Part shown: piece after piece, positions 1-7,132 of the stretch | Layout of the letters: every line of letters starts with the position of its first letter | How positions within the stretch are numbered: position 1 is the first letter of the stretch | Source: an uncultured Eubacteriales bacterium | Lineage (GTDB): Bacteria > Bacillota > Clostridia > Christensenellales > Aristaeellaceae | Reading direction: 5' to 3' | Assembly: GCA_900540045.1 (NCBI GenBank) | Contig: UQEF01000056.1 | Span: 1 to 19,234, forward strand | DNA length: 19,234 nt | The notes under the pieces: model-generated | Seen by the model: only the letters and a program-made list of their open reading frames with translations | Database searches by the model: none | Told to the model about the DNA's origin: nothing | Made by a program: the position numbers and the translations under genes

Positions 1-56
1 TCCACCTGTACCTTGCTTGTGCTGGGCACCTGCTTGATGCATACGAAAATGTTCAT
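1..56 (-). CDS. etfB: Electron transfer flavoprotein beta subunit, N-terminal fragment (cut by window edge)
   Basis: Only the first 18 codons lie in the window, reading MNIFVCIKQVPSTSKVQV. The opening M-N-I-x-V-C-I-K-Q-V-P is the characteristic start of EtfB/FixA proteins, which carry AMP and form the FAD-containing electron carrier with EtfA. A purine-rich ribosome binding site (GGAGAGGG) lies upstream of the ATG. The gene follows the RraA-like gene by about 70 bases on the same strand, so it is probably the next gene of the same operon. EtfA and an FAD-dependent dehydrogenase would be expected beyond the window edge; that is inference. The call rests on a short but distinctive N-terminus. 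Confidence 0.8.
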   Translation of the reverse strand, partial: MNIFVCIKQVPSTSKVQV

Positions 57-124
57 ATCATTCCCTCTCCAACCTCTGTTTGCACAGCCATGCGTTCACG
101 TTGTCCACAGCCCTGAAGCGTCGG

Positions 125-1057
125 TTAGAGGGCGGATTGCGTATCCGTCGGGTCGCCGTTGCGGGCAAGATCGTATTCGTGAGACCAATCCAGATTGCGG
201 TATACCTCGCCCCGCGGGTCGGTACGGATAAAGTCCATCAGCAGATCGAGCATCTCCTCCGTCCAGGTGTTTTTATCAATTTGCGCTGTGGTAAATTTGT
301 TTTGCGTAATCATTTCAAAGCCGAAAATATCCTTCACCTGCGTTTTCGATCCACCGTCCACGACATCGGCTACCAGATGAGGCGGAATAAACAGCACGCC
401 TCCAGAACAGCCATATACTACGTCGCCCGGCAGGCAGATAGCGGCGTCGCGCCCATTGCCCAAGCGCGCAGGCTGGTTGTATCCCGTCATAACAAAATCA
501 CGAATGGGGGTAGGATCTATACCGCGGTAGTATACCTGTACCTGCGGTACCTTGTTCATTTGCTCAATGTCACGGATACCGCCCCAGATCACAGCGCCGC
601 CGTTGCCCGTTTTGTTGTGCAGGGCGGTGGTAAGGTTGCCCCCGAGGAACGTTCCCTTGTATACCTTGTCGTACATGTCAGCAACGATAATGTCGCGGCT
701 TTGCAAATGGTCAATCACCCATTGATTGGGCGTGCCGGACAGGCCCTGTTCCTTGGCCATGGCAAACATGGCCTGCGCATAGTCGGGTCGGGTAGGCGCA
801 TATATGGCCGTTACCGCGCGGCCAACCATTTTGCGGTTCAGTTCGCCGTTCTCCTTAAACTCAGGATGCAGCGATTTCATGGCGATAAAGTTGCTTTCAT
901 ATCCCTTAACAAAAATCGGCTTCCATAGCTCTTCCAGCGTCATGCCATACAGGGCGTCAAGGTATTTATCCGCCACCTTGGGTCGGCCATCCTCAAACCG
1001 CTCCCCTTTCCACAGCGGGGTCATGGCGATGATTTCTTCGCGCGTAGTAAACAACAT
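125..1057 (-). CDS. RraA-like family protein, putative 4-hydroxy-2-oxo-acid aldolase/decarboxylase
   Basis: 310 aa, longer than classic RraA (about 160 to 240 aa) because of an N-terminal extension of about 75 residues. The RraA core is visible: a glycine-rich turn LGGNLTTAL at 138-146, the substrate/metal motif GGIRD at 159-163 (Arg162 and Asp163 match the conserved R-D pair), and PGDVVYGCSGGVLFIP at 210-225, equivalent to the family PGDVVVADxDGVVVVP. Members of this superfamily include HMG/CHA aldolases and oxaloacetate decarboxylases as well as the RNase E inhibitor RraA; this enzyme-like context favours an aldolase. A strong ribosome binding site (AAGGAGG) precedes the ATG, and the gap from the upstream dehydratase gene is 31 bases. 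I infer cleavage of the keto-deoxy acid made by that dehydratase; substrate unknown. Confidence 0.82.
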   Translation of the reverse strand: MLFTTREEIIAMTPLWKGERFEDGRPKVADKYLDALYGMTLEELWKPIFVKGYESNFIAMKSLHPEFKENGELNRKMVGRAVTAIYAPTRPDYAQAMFAMAKEQGLSGTPNQWVIDHLQSRDIIVADMYDKVYKGTFLGGNLTTALHNKTGNGGAVIWGGIRDIEQMNKVPQVQVYYRGIDPTPIRDFVMTGYNQPARLGNGRDAAICLPGDVVYGCSGGVLFIPPHLVADVVDGGSKTQVKDIFGFEMITQNKFTTAQIDKNTWTEEMLDLLMDFIRTDPRGEVYRNLDWSHEYDLARNGDPTDTQSAL

Positions 1058-1088
1058 AGGTTCCTTCCTCCTTCAGTATGGCGTTTTA

Positions 1089-2444
1089 TCAGCTCCACAG
1101 CCGATCGTTGCAAATGTCGTTGTCCCATTGATCTGTGCTTTCCCACTGGCCCGGAATGCTGCTGCAAATGAGCTTGGCAATGAGCTCTTCATTCAGCGAT
1201 TCGATGCCCAGCCCAGGCGTATTGGGAACGGTGATAAACCCATCCTGAATCAGGGGGGTGGGCAGGCCGTAGACGATGTCCTGCCAATAGGGTACATCCA
1301 CGGAATGGAATTCCATCGCCATCACCTGGGGCATGGCTGCTGCCACATGCACTGCCGCCATGGCACCGATGGGGCTTTCCGCCATGTGGAGGGCCACCAT
1401 CACGCCTTTTTCATAGGCCAGTTCACCAATTTTTTTGGTTTCCAGCATGCCTCCGGCAGTAAGCACGTCGGGATGAATGACCGATACTCCGCCAGCGGAC
1501 ATGAGTTTAGCAAATTCTTCTTTCAAATAGATATCCTCGCCGGTGCAAATGGGCACGGTGGTGCTGTTGCGCAGGCGCACATAATGGTCCGTGTAATGCC
1601 ATGGCGCCACATCCTCCATCCAGGCCAGGTTGTATTTTTCAATGCGCCGGGCGAAACGGATAGTATCCTCAACGCAAACATGGCCAAAATGATCTACCGC
1701 CAGAGGAACGTCATAACCGATGACGTTACGGACCTCCTTTACGTAGTTTTCCAGGATGTTCAGTCCCTTTTCGGTGAGGTGGATACCGGTAAAGGGATGG
1801 GCGATGGTATTGATTTCATAGGACTTTTGGGTCATTTGCGAAAAGTCCATGGAGCCATGCGGCGCATTGAGGGAGTGGCTTGCATAGGTTTTCATTTCCT
1901 CAAGAAATCCCAGCGGCGCCGTCAGCGCACCGGGCTCGTCGATAAGCATGCCTATGCCCAAATCCATTTTGAGGAAGGTAAAGCCCATCTCCATGCGTTT
2001 TTTCAGCGCCCGGCCCATATCGGTTCCGCTGTGCTTGCCCTCTACATCGGTATCACAATATACCCGCACACGATCACGAAACTTGCCACCCAGCAGCTGC
2101 CAGCACGGAACGCCCCAGGCCTTTCCGGCCAGGTCCCACAGCGCCACCTCCACGCCGGAAACTCCGCCACCCTGGCGGGAATGAAAGCCAAACTGCTTTA
2201 TTCGATGAAAGATCTTATCCACATTCAGAGGATTTTCACCCAGCAGCCGGCTTTTCAAAAGGGCGGCATAGGTTTTGGTTGCAGCGTCCCGTACCTCCCC
2301 ATAGCCAACGATGCCCGCGTTGGTATAAAGTTTGAGAAGCGTACAGCGCTTTGGCATCCCGTCGATATCGCAAAAACGCATATCGGTAATTTTCAGGTTT
2401 TCACGTTCCTGGGCGCTAAGGGGCGTAGTGCGGATGTTTTGCAT
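1089..2444 (-). CDS. Enolase-superfamily (mandelate racemase/muconate lactonising type) sugar-acid dehydratase
   Basis: 451 aa, somewhat longer than the usual 380 to 410 aa. The capping domain begins near residue 18 and the barrel carries the family landmarks: a KMD motif at 159-161 at the end of the second strand, predicted metal ligands Asp251 (AVDHFGH), Glu277 (WMED) and Glu303 (TGED), an HPD at 324-326, and His353 in ALHMAESPIG, the position of the catalytic His in acid-sugar dehydratases. The C-terminal block LPTPLIQDGFITVPNTPGLG is typical of sugar-acid dehydratases of this group. Such enzymes convert aldonates to 2-keto-3-deoxy acids using Mg2+. Ribosome binding site AAGGAGGG lies 6 bases before the ATG. 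Neighbours are sugar permeases and an RraA-like protein. Which aldonate is used cannot be told. Confidence 0.88.
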   Translation of the reverse strand: MQNIRTTPLSAQERENLKITDMRFCDIDGMPKRCTLLKLYTNAGIVGYGEVRDAATKTYAALLKSRLLGENPLNVDKIFHRIKQFGFHSRQGGGVSGVEVALWDLAGKAWGVPCWQLLGGKFRDRVRVYCDTDVEGKHSGTDMGRALKKRMEMGFTFLKMDLGIGMLIDEPGALTAPLGFLEEMKTYASHSLNAPHGSMDFSQMTQKSYEINTIAHPFTGIHLTEKGLNILENYVKEVRNVIGYDVPLAVDHFGHVCVEDTIRFARRIEKYNLAWMEDVAPWHYTDHYVRLRNSTTVPICTGEDIYLKEEFAKLMSAGGVSVIHPDVLTAGGMLETKKIGELAYEKGVMVALHMAESPIGAMAAVHVAAAMPQVMAMEFHSVDVPYWQDIVYGLPTPLIQDGFITVPNTPGLGIESLNEELIAKLICSSIPGQWESTDQWDNDICNDRLWS

Positions 2445-2486
2445 GGGTTGCCCTCCTTGAATTTGAAAATGGCACTTTTGGTTTTG

Positions 2487-2492
2487 ATTATA
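2487..2492 (-). promoter_or_regulatory. Possible internal promoter -10 box before the dehydratase gene
   Basis: On the minus strand a perfect TATAAT lies 43 bases upstream of the dehydratase ATG, in the 184-base gap after the permease gene. No good -35 is seen at 16 to 18 bases (CACTCA at 17), so the promoter, if real, may need an activator. It would let the dehydratase, RraA-like and etfB genes be expressed apart from the transporter. Confidence 0.35.
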
Positions 2493-2594
2493 GCAGGCCG
2501 CTTTGCCTGTGAGTGATGAAAATTCTCAGATTTCATCCAAAAATTTTGGGGTGCAACAATCTAATGCGCTTTCAAAGGTGCAAAATCTCCAAGC

Positions 2595-2620
2595 CCTGCG
2601 GCAGCCGGCCTGTCCGCAGG
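2595..2620 (-). other. Stem-loop after the MalG-type permease gene
   Basis: CCTGCGG (2595..2601) pairs with CCGCAGG (2614..2620), a 7-bp GC-rich stem with a 12-nt loop, 8 bases after the permease stop on the minus strand. No real T-run follows, so it is more likely a transcript-stabilising or partial attenuation element than a full terminator. Confidence 0.4.
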
Positions 2621-2628
2621 CAGGTACC

Positions 2629-3462
2629 TCAGCCCTTCACAGCGCCGCCCACAATTCCCTTGATAAATGTATCCTGAACGCTGAAAAAGAAAATCAGCAC
2701 GGGCAGACCCATCATGATGGAAGCGGCCATAATGCCTCCCCAGTCGCTGGTATCCTCGCCGATCAGCGTAGAGAGGCCAACGGTAATGGTCTTGGATGCT
2801 TCCGACCCGGTGAAGGTATAGGCGAAGAGAAATTCCTCCCACGAGAGCATAAACGCATACAGGCCAACGGCAAATAACCCCGACGAAATCATGGGCAACA
2901 CCACCTTCACGATGGCCTGAATTTTATTGCATCCGTCAATGAGAGCCGCCTCTTCCACAGTAAAGGGGATGGTTTTGATGAATCCTCTGGACATCCATAT
3001 GGTATAGGGTACCATAATGAACAAATGGGTAAAGGCCAGTCCAAAGCTGTTGTTAATCAACCTGACATTGACCAGCATAATGTAAAGCGGTATCAGCGTG
3101 GCGGTTTGCGGCAGCAGCTTTACAAGCAGTATTCCCGTTGTTACGGTATTTTTGCCTTTGAACTGGAAGCGCGCCAGCGCGTATCCCGCGGGAATGGCGC
3201 AAAAAATACACATAGCCGTGGCCATCAGGGAAGTAATCAAAGAATTGAGCATATACCGGGGAAGCTTGGTTTCCGTCAGAATGCGCTCAAAGCTGTCCAG
3301 GCTTACATTGCTGGACCACAATTTTGGCGGGGAGATAAAGATTTCGTTCTGATCACGAATGGCGCAGGTGATCATCCAAAAATAAGGAAACAGCGCAATG
3401 ATGATCAACACGCCCAGCGCCAGATACGCTGCCGAATGCCGGATGATTTTTCGCCGTTTCAT
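2629..3462 (-). CDS. Carbohydrate ABC transporter permease, MalG type
   Basis: 277 aa integral membrane protein of the binding-protein-dependent permease family. It has an N-terminal membrane segment at about 13-33, further hydrophobic stretches at about 72-95, 108-130, 139-157, 190-212 and 243-262, and the cytoplasmic EAA loop at 170-190 (EEAALIDGC ... VVLP) that docks on the ATPase. The short ERILTETKLPRYMLNSLI stretch is typical of MalG-like sugar permeases (CUT1 family). Its ATG overlaps the TGA of the upstream permease gene by one base (TGATG), implying translational coupling. No ATPase gene is present in the operon, so it probably shares a multi-purpose MsmX/UgpC-type ATPase encoded elsewhere. 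Confidence 0.93.
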   Translation of the reverse strand: MKRRKIIRHSAAYLALGVLIIIALFPYFWMITCAIRDQNEIFISPPKLWSSNVSLDSFERILTETKLPRYMLNSLITSLMATAMCIFCAIPAGYALARFQFKGKNTVTTGILLVKLLPQTATLIPLYIMLVNVRLINNSFGLAFTHLFIMVPYTIWMSRGFIKTIPFTVEEAALIDGCNKIQAIVKVVLPMISSGLFAVGLYAFMLSWEEFLFAYTFTGSEASKTITVGLSTLIGEDTSDWGGIMAASIMMGLPVLIFFFSVQDTFIKGIVGGAVKG

Positions 3463-4334
3463 CAGTAGATTCCCTCCTCGGCCTTTTCGGTGGCACTGAT
3501 ATAAATCAAAGCCAGCACAACGATAATGACCAAAAAAGCAGTGGATGCCGCAGCGCCAAAGTTAAAGTTGTTGGCCGCAATACCATTGTTGTAAATATAA
3601 TTTTGAATAACCATGGTGGAACGGGCCGGTCCGCCGCCCGTTATGGTGTGAACGATGGTAAACTGATTGAACGACGAGATTAACGATATCAGCATCAACG
3701 AACGGATGATGGGAAACAACAGCGGAAGCGTAATCTGCGTCAATCTCTTGAAACCACGGCACCCGTCCAGTTCGGCTGCCTCGTATACATCCTCGGAAAT
3801 GGACTGCATGCCGCTAAGGTACATCAACATGATAAACGGCGCACGCTTCCATACATAGATGATGACAAGACAGTACAGGGCAATGTTGTAATCGCTCAAA
3901 AAGGTCAAATGCGTGCCAAAGGCGGTGTTGATGGCATAGGTTAAAATGCCGAAATCGTTGTTGTACATCCATTTCCACACCGCACAGATGGCAATCACCG
4001 GCGTCATCCAGGGGATGATTAACAGCGAACGAAACAATGACTGACCCTTGAGACGCATATTCATCAAAAAGGCCATGGTCATGCCCACAATCATTTCCAT
4101 GGATACCGTAAAAAGCGCCCATTTGCCGGTATTCAGCATAGCGTTCCAAAACCACTTGTCCTTAAACAGACGCTGATAGTTTGCCAACGAAAAAGCGCCG
4201 GACTTGTTGGTCAGACTCAGGCTTACGTTGTTGAGAATGGGATAAACCGCCAAAATGGTCAGTACAATCAGTGCGGGAATAAAGTAGTATATGGGCCGTT
4301 CTTTGATGCGGATTTTTGGCATATACGTGTTCAC
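3462..4334 (-). CDS. Carbohydrate ABC transporter permease, MalF/UgpA type
   Basis: 290 aa membrane protein with a first membrane segment at about 15-37 and an EAA loop YEAAELDGC ... ITLPLL at 184-206, followed by the TGGGP motif at 232-236 typical of MalF/UgpA-like CUT1 permeases. I chose the GTG at 4334 as start because AAGGA sits 6 bases upstream; the next in-frame ATG is four codons in and 18 bases from that site. It forms the heteromeric channel with the MalG-type protein downstream and receives substrate from the binding protein encoded upstream. The 100-base gap to the binding-protein gene contains a strong hairpin. Confidence 0.93.
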   Translation of the reverse strand: MNTYMPKIRIKERPIYYFIPALIVLTILAVYPILNNVSLSLTNKSGAFSLANYQRLFKDKWFWNAMLNTGKWALFTVSMEMIVGMTMAFLMNMRLKGQSLFRSLLIIPWMTPVIAICAVWKWMYNNDFGILTYAINTAFGTHLTFLSDYNIALYCLVIIYVWKRAPFIMLMYLSGMQSISEDVYEAAELDGCRGFKRLTQITLPLLFPIIRSLMLISLISSFNQFTIVHTITGGGPARSTMVIQNYIYNNGIAANNFNFGAAASTAFLVIIVVLALIYISATEKAEEGIY

Positions 4335-4379
4335 CTGCTTTCCTTATAAGATAAGGGATGGGGTTATCCTGGAAGAAGG

Positions 4380-4410
4380 GGGAGCCTCCCCTGCATGAGT
4401 GGAGGCTCCC
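4380..4410 (-). terminator. GC-rich hairpin between binding-protein and permease genes (attenuator or mRNA stabiliser)
   Basis: GGGAGCCTCC (4380..4389) pairs perfectly with GGAGGCTCCC (4401..4410), 10 bp with an 11-nt loop. In the direction of transcription it is followed by CCCTTCTTCC, not a clean T-run, so termination is probably partial. This placement is a known way to keep binding-protein mRNA more abundant than permease mRNA. Confidence 0.65.
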
Positions 4411-4434
4411 TTGACTACCCCAATACGGCCGCTA

Positions 4435-5697
4435 TCACTCGGCGTTTTGCTCATCCAGAATCATCTGAATTTCATAGCTGCAATCGCTTACGGCCTGCTC
4501 CACCGTGGACATGCCGGTCATCACGGACTGGAGCATGGTCATCATGGCGTTTTGTGCGCCGGCCAGGTTCACAAACGGCGGCAGCTCACGTACATGGCTG
4601 GAAAGCATCTCTGAATAAGCGGCGTTAATACCCTGGGTCCACTGTTCATCCTGGAGGGAGGCAGCCAGCGCGGGCAGCTTCAGCTGCAGTTCCATCGCCT
4701 CGGCGTTGGTAACCTTGTCGATAAAGATCGCCGCTCCCTTGGGATTTTCGGCTGTCGCGGGAATGGCCAGGTTCCAGCCGCCCATACCTACATCGGCGAT
4801 GCCATCCTTGCCGGGATACAGGGCGGTACCTACATCAATAACGCCTTCCAGGTTGGAGGTTACGGCACCGATGTTGTCCATATACATAGCCACTGTGCCA
4901 GAAGCCACCATCTGACAAATGGTAGCCGCGTCAAGCTCCAGGGTGCTTTCGGGGGCCAGCCCGTCAAGGTAGAAGCTGGTGTAATGGCGCACAGCCTCAC
5001 GGGTTGCCTCGGAATCCACGAGGCTGGTCTTGCCGTCCTCGGAGTAAATTTCTCCACCGGCGCTCCAAATCGCGGGCACAATGCGGAACCAGATGTTACC
5101 GGCGTTCGTGCCCGGGTAGGCAAAGCCGTATTGCTTGGTGCCGTCCTCCCTGGTCAGGGTCAGCTTTTTGGCGCATTCATACAGCTCGTCCCAGGTGGTG
5201 GGAGGCTCCTCAATGCCGGCTTCTTCAAACAGGGTTTTGTTGTACACCAGCACCAGCGCCGTCTTGCTTTGAGGAACACCATAAATATGCTCCTCATCCT
5301 CCATCAGGGAGAAGAATGCCGGGTTAAATTCGGCCTTCAGGTCGCGGCCCAGGTCGGCCATCAGATCTTCCAGCGGAAGCAGCAGCCCCTCAACCATAAA
5401 GCCGTTGGTGGCCGTTGCCGACTGGCTCATCACATCCGGCACGCCTACACCTGCGCGGCAGGCTGTAAGCTGCTTTGCATTGAGCTCACTGTAGGCGATG
5501 GTTTCAATTTCTACGGTGGTGCCGGGATATTCGGCCTCGATTTCCGCTTTCGCCTTTTCAAACAACTCCACCCTTGTGCCCTCGTTGTCGCCGGAATACC
5601 ATACTTTGATGGTCCCCAGCGATTCCGCCATACCCATTGCAGGCATGCAGGCCAGTACCAAAGAAATCGTCAGCAGCCATACCAGAGTCTTTTTCAT
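4435..5697 (-). CDS. Extracellular sugar-binding protein of a CUT1 ABC transporter (family 1)
   Basis: 420 aa from the ATG at 5697, chosen because AAGGAGGT lies 7 bases upstream and a signal peptide starts exactly there; the open frame reaches further upstream without such support. The signal peptide runs MKKTLVWLLTISLVLAC, with Cys17 in a weak lipobox (VLAC) and an alternative signal peptidase I site after GMA at 22-24, so it is either a lipoprotein or secreted. The mature part begins IKVWYSGDNEG, a typical family 1 start, and contains YGVPQSKTALVLVYNKTLFEEAG and PPTTWDELYECAKKL, hallmarks of MalE-like binding proteins. It would capture a sugar for the two permeases encoded next. The ligand is not predictable from sequence alone. 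Confidence 0.92.
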   Translation of the reverse strand: MKKTLVWLLTISLVLACMPAMGMAESLGTIKVWYSGDNEGTRVELFEKAKAEIEAEYPGTTVEIETIAYSELNAKQLTACRAGVGVPDVMSQSATATNGFMVEGLLLPLEDLMADLGRDLKAEFNPAFFSLMEDEEHIYGVPQSKTALVLVYNKTLFEEAGIEEPPTTWDELYECAKKLTLTREDGTKQYGFAYPGTNAGNIWFRIVPAIWSAGGEIYSEDGKTSLVDSEATREAVRHYTSFYLDGLAPESTLELDAATICQMVASGTVAMYMDNIGAVTSNLEGVIDVGTALYPGKDGIADVGMGGWNLAIPATAENPKGAAIFIDKVTNAEAMELQLKLPALAASLQDEQWTQGINAAYSEMLSSHVRELPPFVNLAGAQNAMMTMLQSVMTGMSTVEQAVSDCSYEIQMILDEQNAE

Positions 5698-5758
5698 AGG
5701 GGATACCTCCTTTTTGTCTATTGGGTCAACCAAAACACAGACCGTATGTCTGTTGATT

Positions 5759-6853
5759 TCAGCGAATGGCCCGCACGGCCTGGATAACCCGCTGGTGATA
5801 TACGCTTTCAACCTTGGAATGCACAAGCAGCTCGTCCGTAAAACGCTTAAGGTGAGCGTCATCATAATCCATGTCAATTTGCGACAGGCGCGTGGGAACG
5901 TTCAGGTCTTGAAACAGTGCTTCCAGCCGTTGCACTTCCTGCGCAGGAATGCCGTTAGCCCGCACCTGCGCCATAATTCCAACAGCCACTACCTCGCCAT
6001 GCAGGTATTTGCGGGGATCTGGTACGTAACGGGCCCGAATAATCTCGTTAAATCCGTGGGCAATGGCAAAGCGTGCGCTGCCCTTGGCAGCATAGGCTCC
6101 GAAGCCGCTGATGACCCCAGTAACGCCAATCAGACAGGTAACGGCGTCGCTAAAGGCGGTGCTGGGGCGATGGGCCTGATTGTCCTCATACGCCTGCCGT
6201 GCGCAGCAAAAAAGCACTTCGTCGCCTTCATGGGCCAGGCGCGCCCCCATAAAACGGCCGAAATCAATATCTCCGTATTCCACCGATGCCCGCATGCTGG
6301 TATATTCGCAGTATTTGGCAAACGCGTCGGCAATGCCGGCGGCCAGATACCTTTGGGGCGCATTGGCGAGCACAGTCAGATCCACAAATACGCCTGAAAC
6401 ACTGTCCTCATGGTAACGAATCGTCTCCTGGTGGCCGGTTTCGTCATAAATAACGGAAAGGGGCGCAAATGCGGCACAGGTCGCGGCAATGGTCGGCAGG
6501 GTAAATACCGGCAGCCGGGCCAGGGCACCCACGGCCTTGCTCAAGTCCATCAACTTGCCACCACCAACACCCAGAACGCAGTCGTAGCTCTGCTGGCGCG
6601 CCCAGTGCACGTAAAAATCAATGTCGCCAGCGGTGCAGTACCCCGGATAGATGGATACATCGTAGACAAGCCCCGCTTGGTCCAGTCCTGTTATCAGGGG
6701 CTGCTTGGCCGCTTCAAACGCGCGCTTGCCGGCAATGATCCCCACTTTGTGAAATCCCAGTCGTTTCAGTTCCTGCCCCACGAGGGACGATGTATTTTCA
6801 CCCTGAATGTAGCGGCCCGCGCCCGTGCGCATAATCATCCATTCATGATCCAT
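5759..6853 (-). CDS. GldA-like metal-dependent alcohol/polyol dehydrogenase
   Basis: 364 aa, normal length for the glycerol dehydrogenase branch of the iron-containing alcohol dehydrogenases. It has the NAD-binding GVGGGKLMDLSKA at 95-107 and the predicted metal ligands Asp176 (GIADAFAK), His266 (IAHGFNE) and His285 (YLHGEVVAVG). A GGAG ribosome binding site is spaced correctly before the ATG. It is the first gene after the operator region at 6916..7034 and is followed, after 61 bases, by the sugar-binding protein gene, so it heads the operon. Family members interconvert polyols and ketones with NAD(H). In this setting oxidation of a sugar alcohol, or reduction of a keto-uronate in place of a missing UxuB-type reductase, is plausible inference. 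Confidence 0.88.
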   Translation of the reverse strand: MDHEWMIMRTGAGRYIQGENTSSLVGQELKRLGFHKVGIIAGKRAFEAAKQPLITGLDQAGLVYDVSIYPGYCTAGDIDFYVHWARQQSYDCVLGVGGGKLMDLSKAVGALARLPVFTLPTIAATCAAFAPLSVIYDETGHQETIRYHEDSVSGVFVDLTVLANAPQRYLAAGIADAFAKYCEYTSMRASVEYGDIDFGRFMGARLAHEGDEVLFCCARQAYEDNQAHRPSTAFSDAVTCLIGVTGVISGFGAYAAKGSARFAIAHGFNEIIRARYVPDPRKYLHGEVVAVGIMAQVRANGIPAQEVQRLEALFQDLNVPTRLSQIDMDYDDAHLKRFTDELLVHSKVESVYHQRVIQAVRAIR

Positions 6854-6915
6854 AAAGCAAGGCTCCTTTATAAAGCCCCCATCCGCAAGGGAGTTCCTCG
6901 TTGTGTGAAGTTCAT

Positions 6916-6927
6916 AAGGCGTTTATC
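6916..6927. promoter_or_regulatory. Shared near-palindromic operator candidate, copy 1
   Basis: AAGGCGTTTATC, inside ATAA-N5-TTAT, occurs just downstream of the predicted start of the dehydrogenase operon. The identical 12 bases recur at 8260..8271, also just after a predicted start site. A repressor site blocking early transcription is the simplest reading; this is inference. Confidence 0.45.
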
Positions 6928-6935
6928 TGTATATC

Positions 6936-6965
6936 ATCATAGTGGATAGCACGGAAGAGAATCAA
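6936..6965 (-). promoter_or_regulatory. Promoter of the dehydrogenase-transporter-dehydratase operon
   Basis: On the minus strand TTGATT (6965..6960) and TATGAT (6941..6936) are separated by 18 bases, matching the housekeeping promoter at 4 of 6 and 5 of 6 positions. The predicted start is near 6929, leaving a leader of about 76 nt. A half-site of the direct repeat at 6970..7000 lies four bases upstream of the -35, the classic place for an AraC-family activator. Confidence 0.55.
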
Positions 6966-6969
6966 CAAC

Positions 6970-7000
6970 TATCTTTTGAAATTGTTCAAATATCTTTTGA
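6970..7000. promoter_or_regulatory. AraC-type operator: two direct half-sites 21 bp apart
   Basis: TATCTTTTGA occurs exactly at 6970..6979 and 6991..7000. The 21-bp period is two helical turns, the usual spacing of the paired half-sites bound by the two helix-turn-helix motifs of AraC-family dimers. The pair sits directly upstream of the -35 of the dehydrogenase operon. A related element in the other orientation is at 7020..7034. The regulator at 7133..8047 is the obvious candidate to bind it. Confidence 0.6.
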
Positions 7001-7019
7001 TATAAAAAAGCCTTTGGCG

Positions 7020-7034
7020 GTCAAAGATACAAAT
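7020..7034. repeat. 15-bp exact repeat, copy 1 (candidate regulator site)
   Basis: GTCAAAGATACAAAT, identical to 8132..8146. Its core TCAAAGATA is one base different in spacing from the complement (TCAAAAGATA) of the half-sites at 6970..7000, so it is probably another site for the same protein, placed further upstream of the dehydrogenase operon. Confidence 0.55.
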
Positions 7035-7132
7035 ACCAAGCGGCACAAAATGGCTACATTCAAGGAAATATAAGGATTTCAGCTGCATGCGGCACACTTT
7101 TTTAGGAGCCTGAGCGGCAAATCATTTTACAA

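Noticed and set aside
804..2516. A 570-codon plus-strand open frame
   Set aside because: It lies antisense to the RraA-like and dehydratase genes, which have clear motifs and ribosome binding sites; the translation shows no recognisable domain. Shadow frame.
7040..7121. GCGGCA(C/A)A three times at 7040, 7089 and 7114
   Set aside because: Spacing is irregular (49 and 25 bases), no link to a promoter, and the shared core is short enough for chance.
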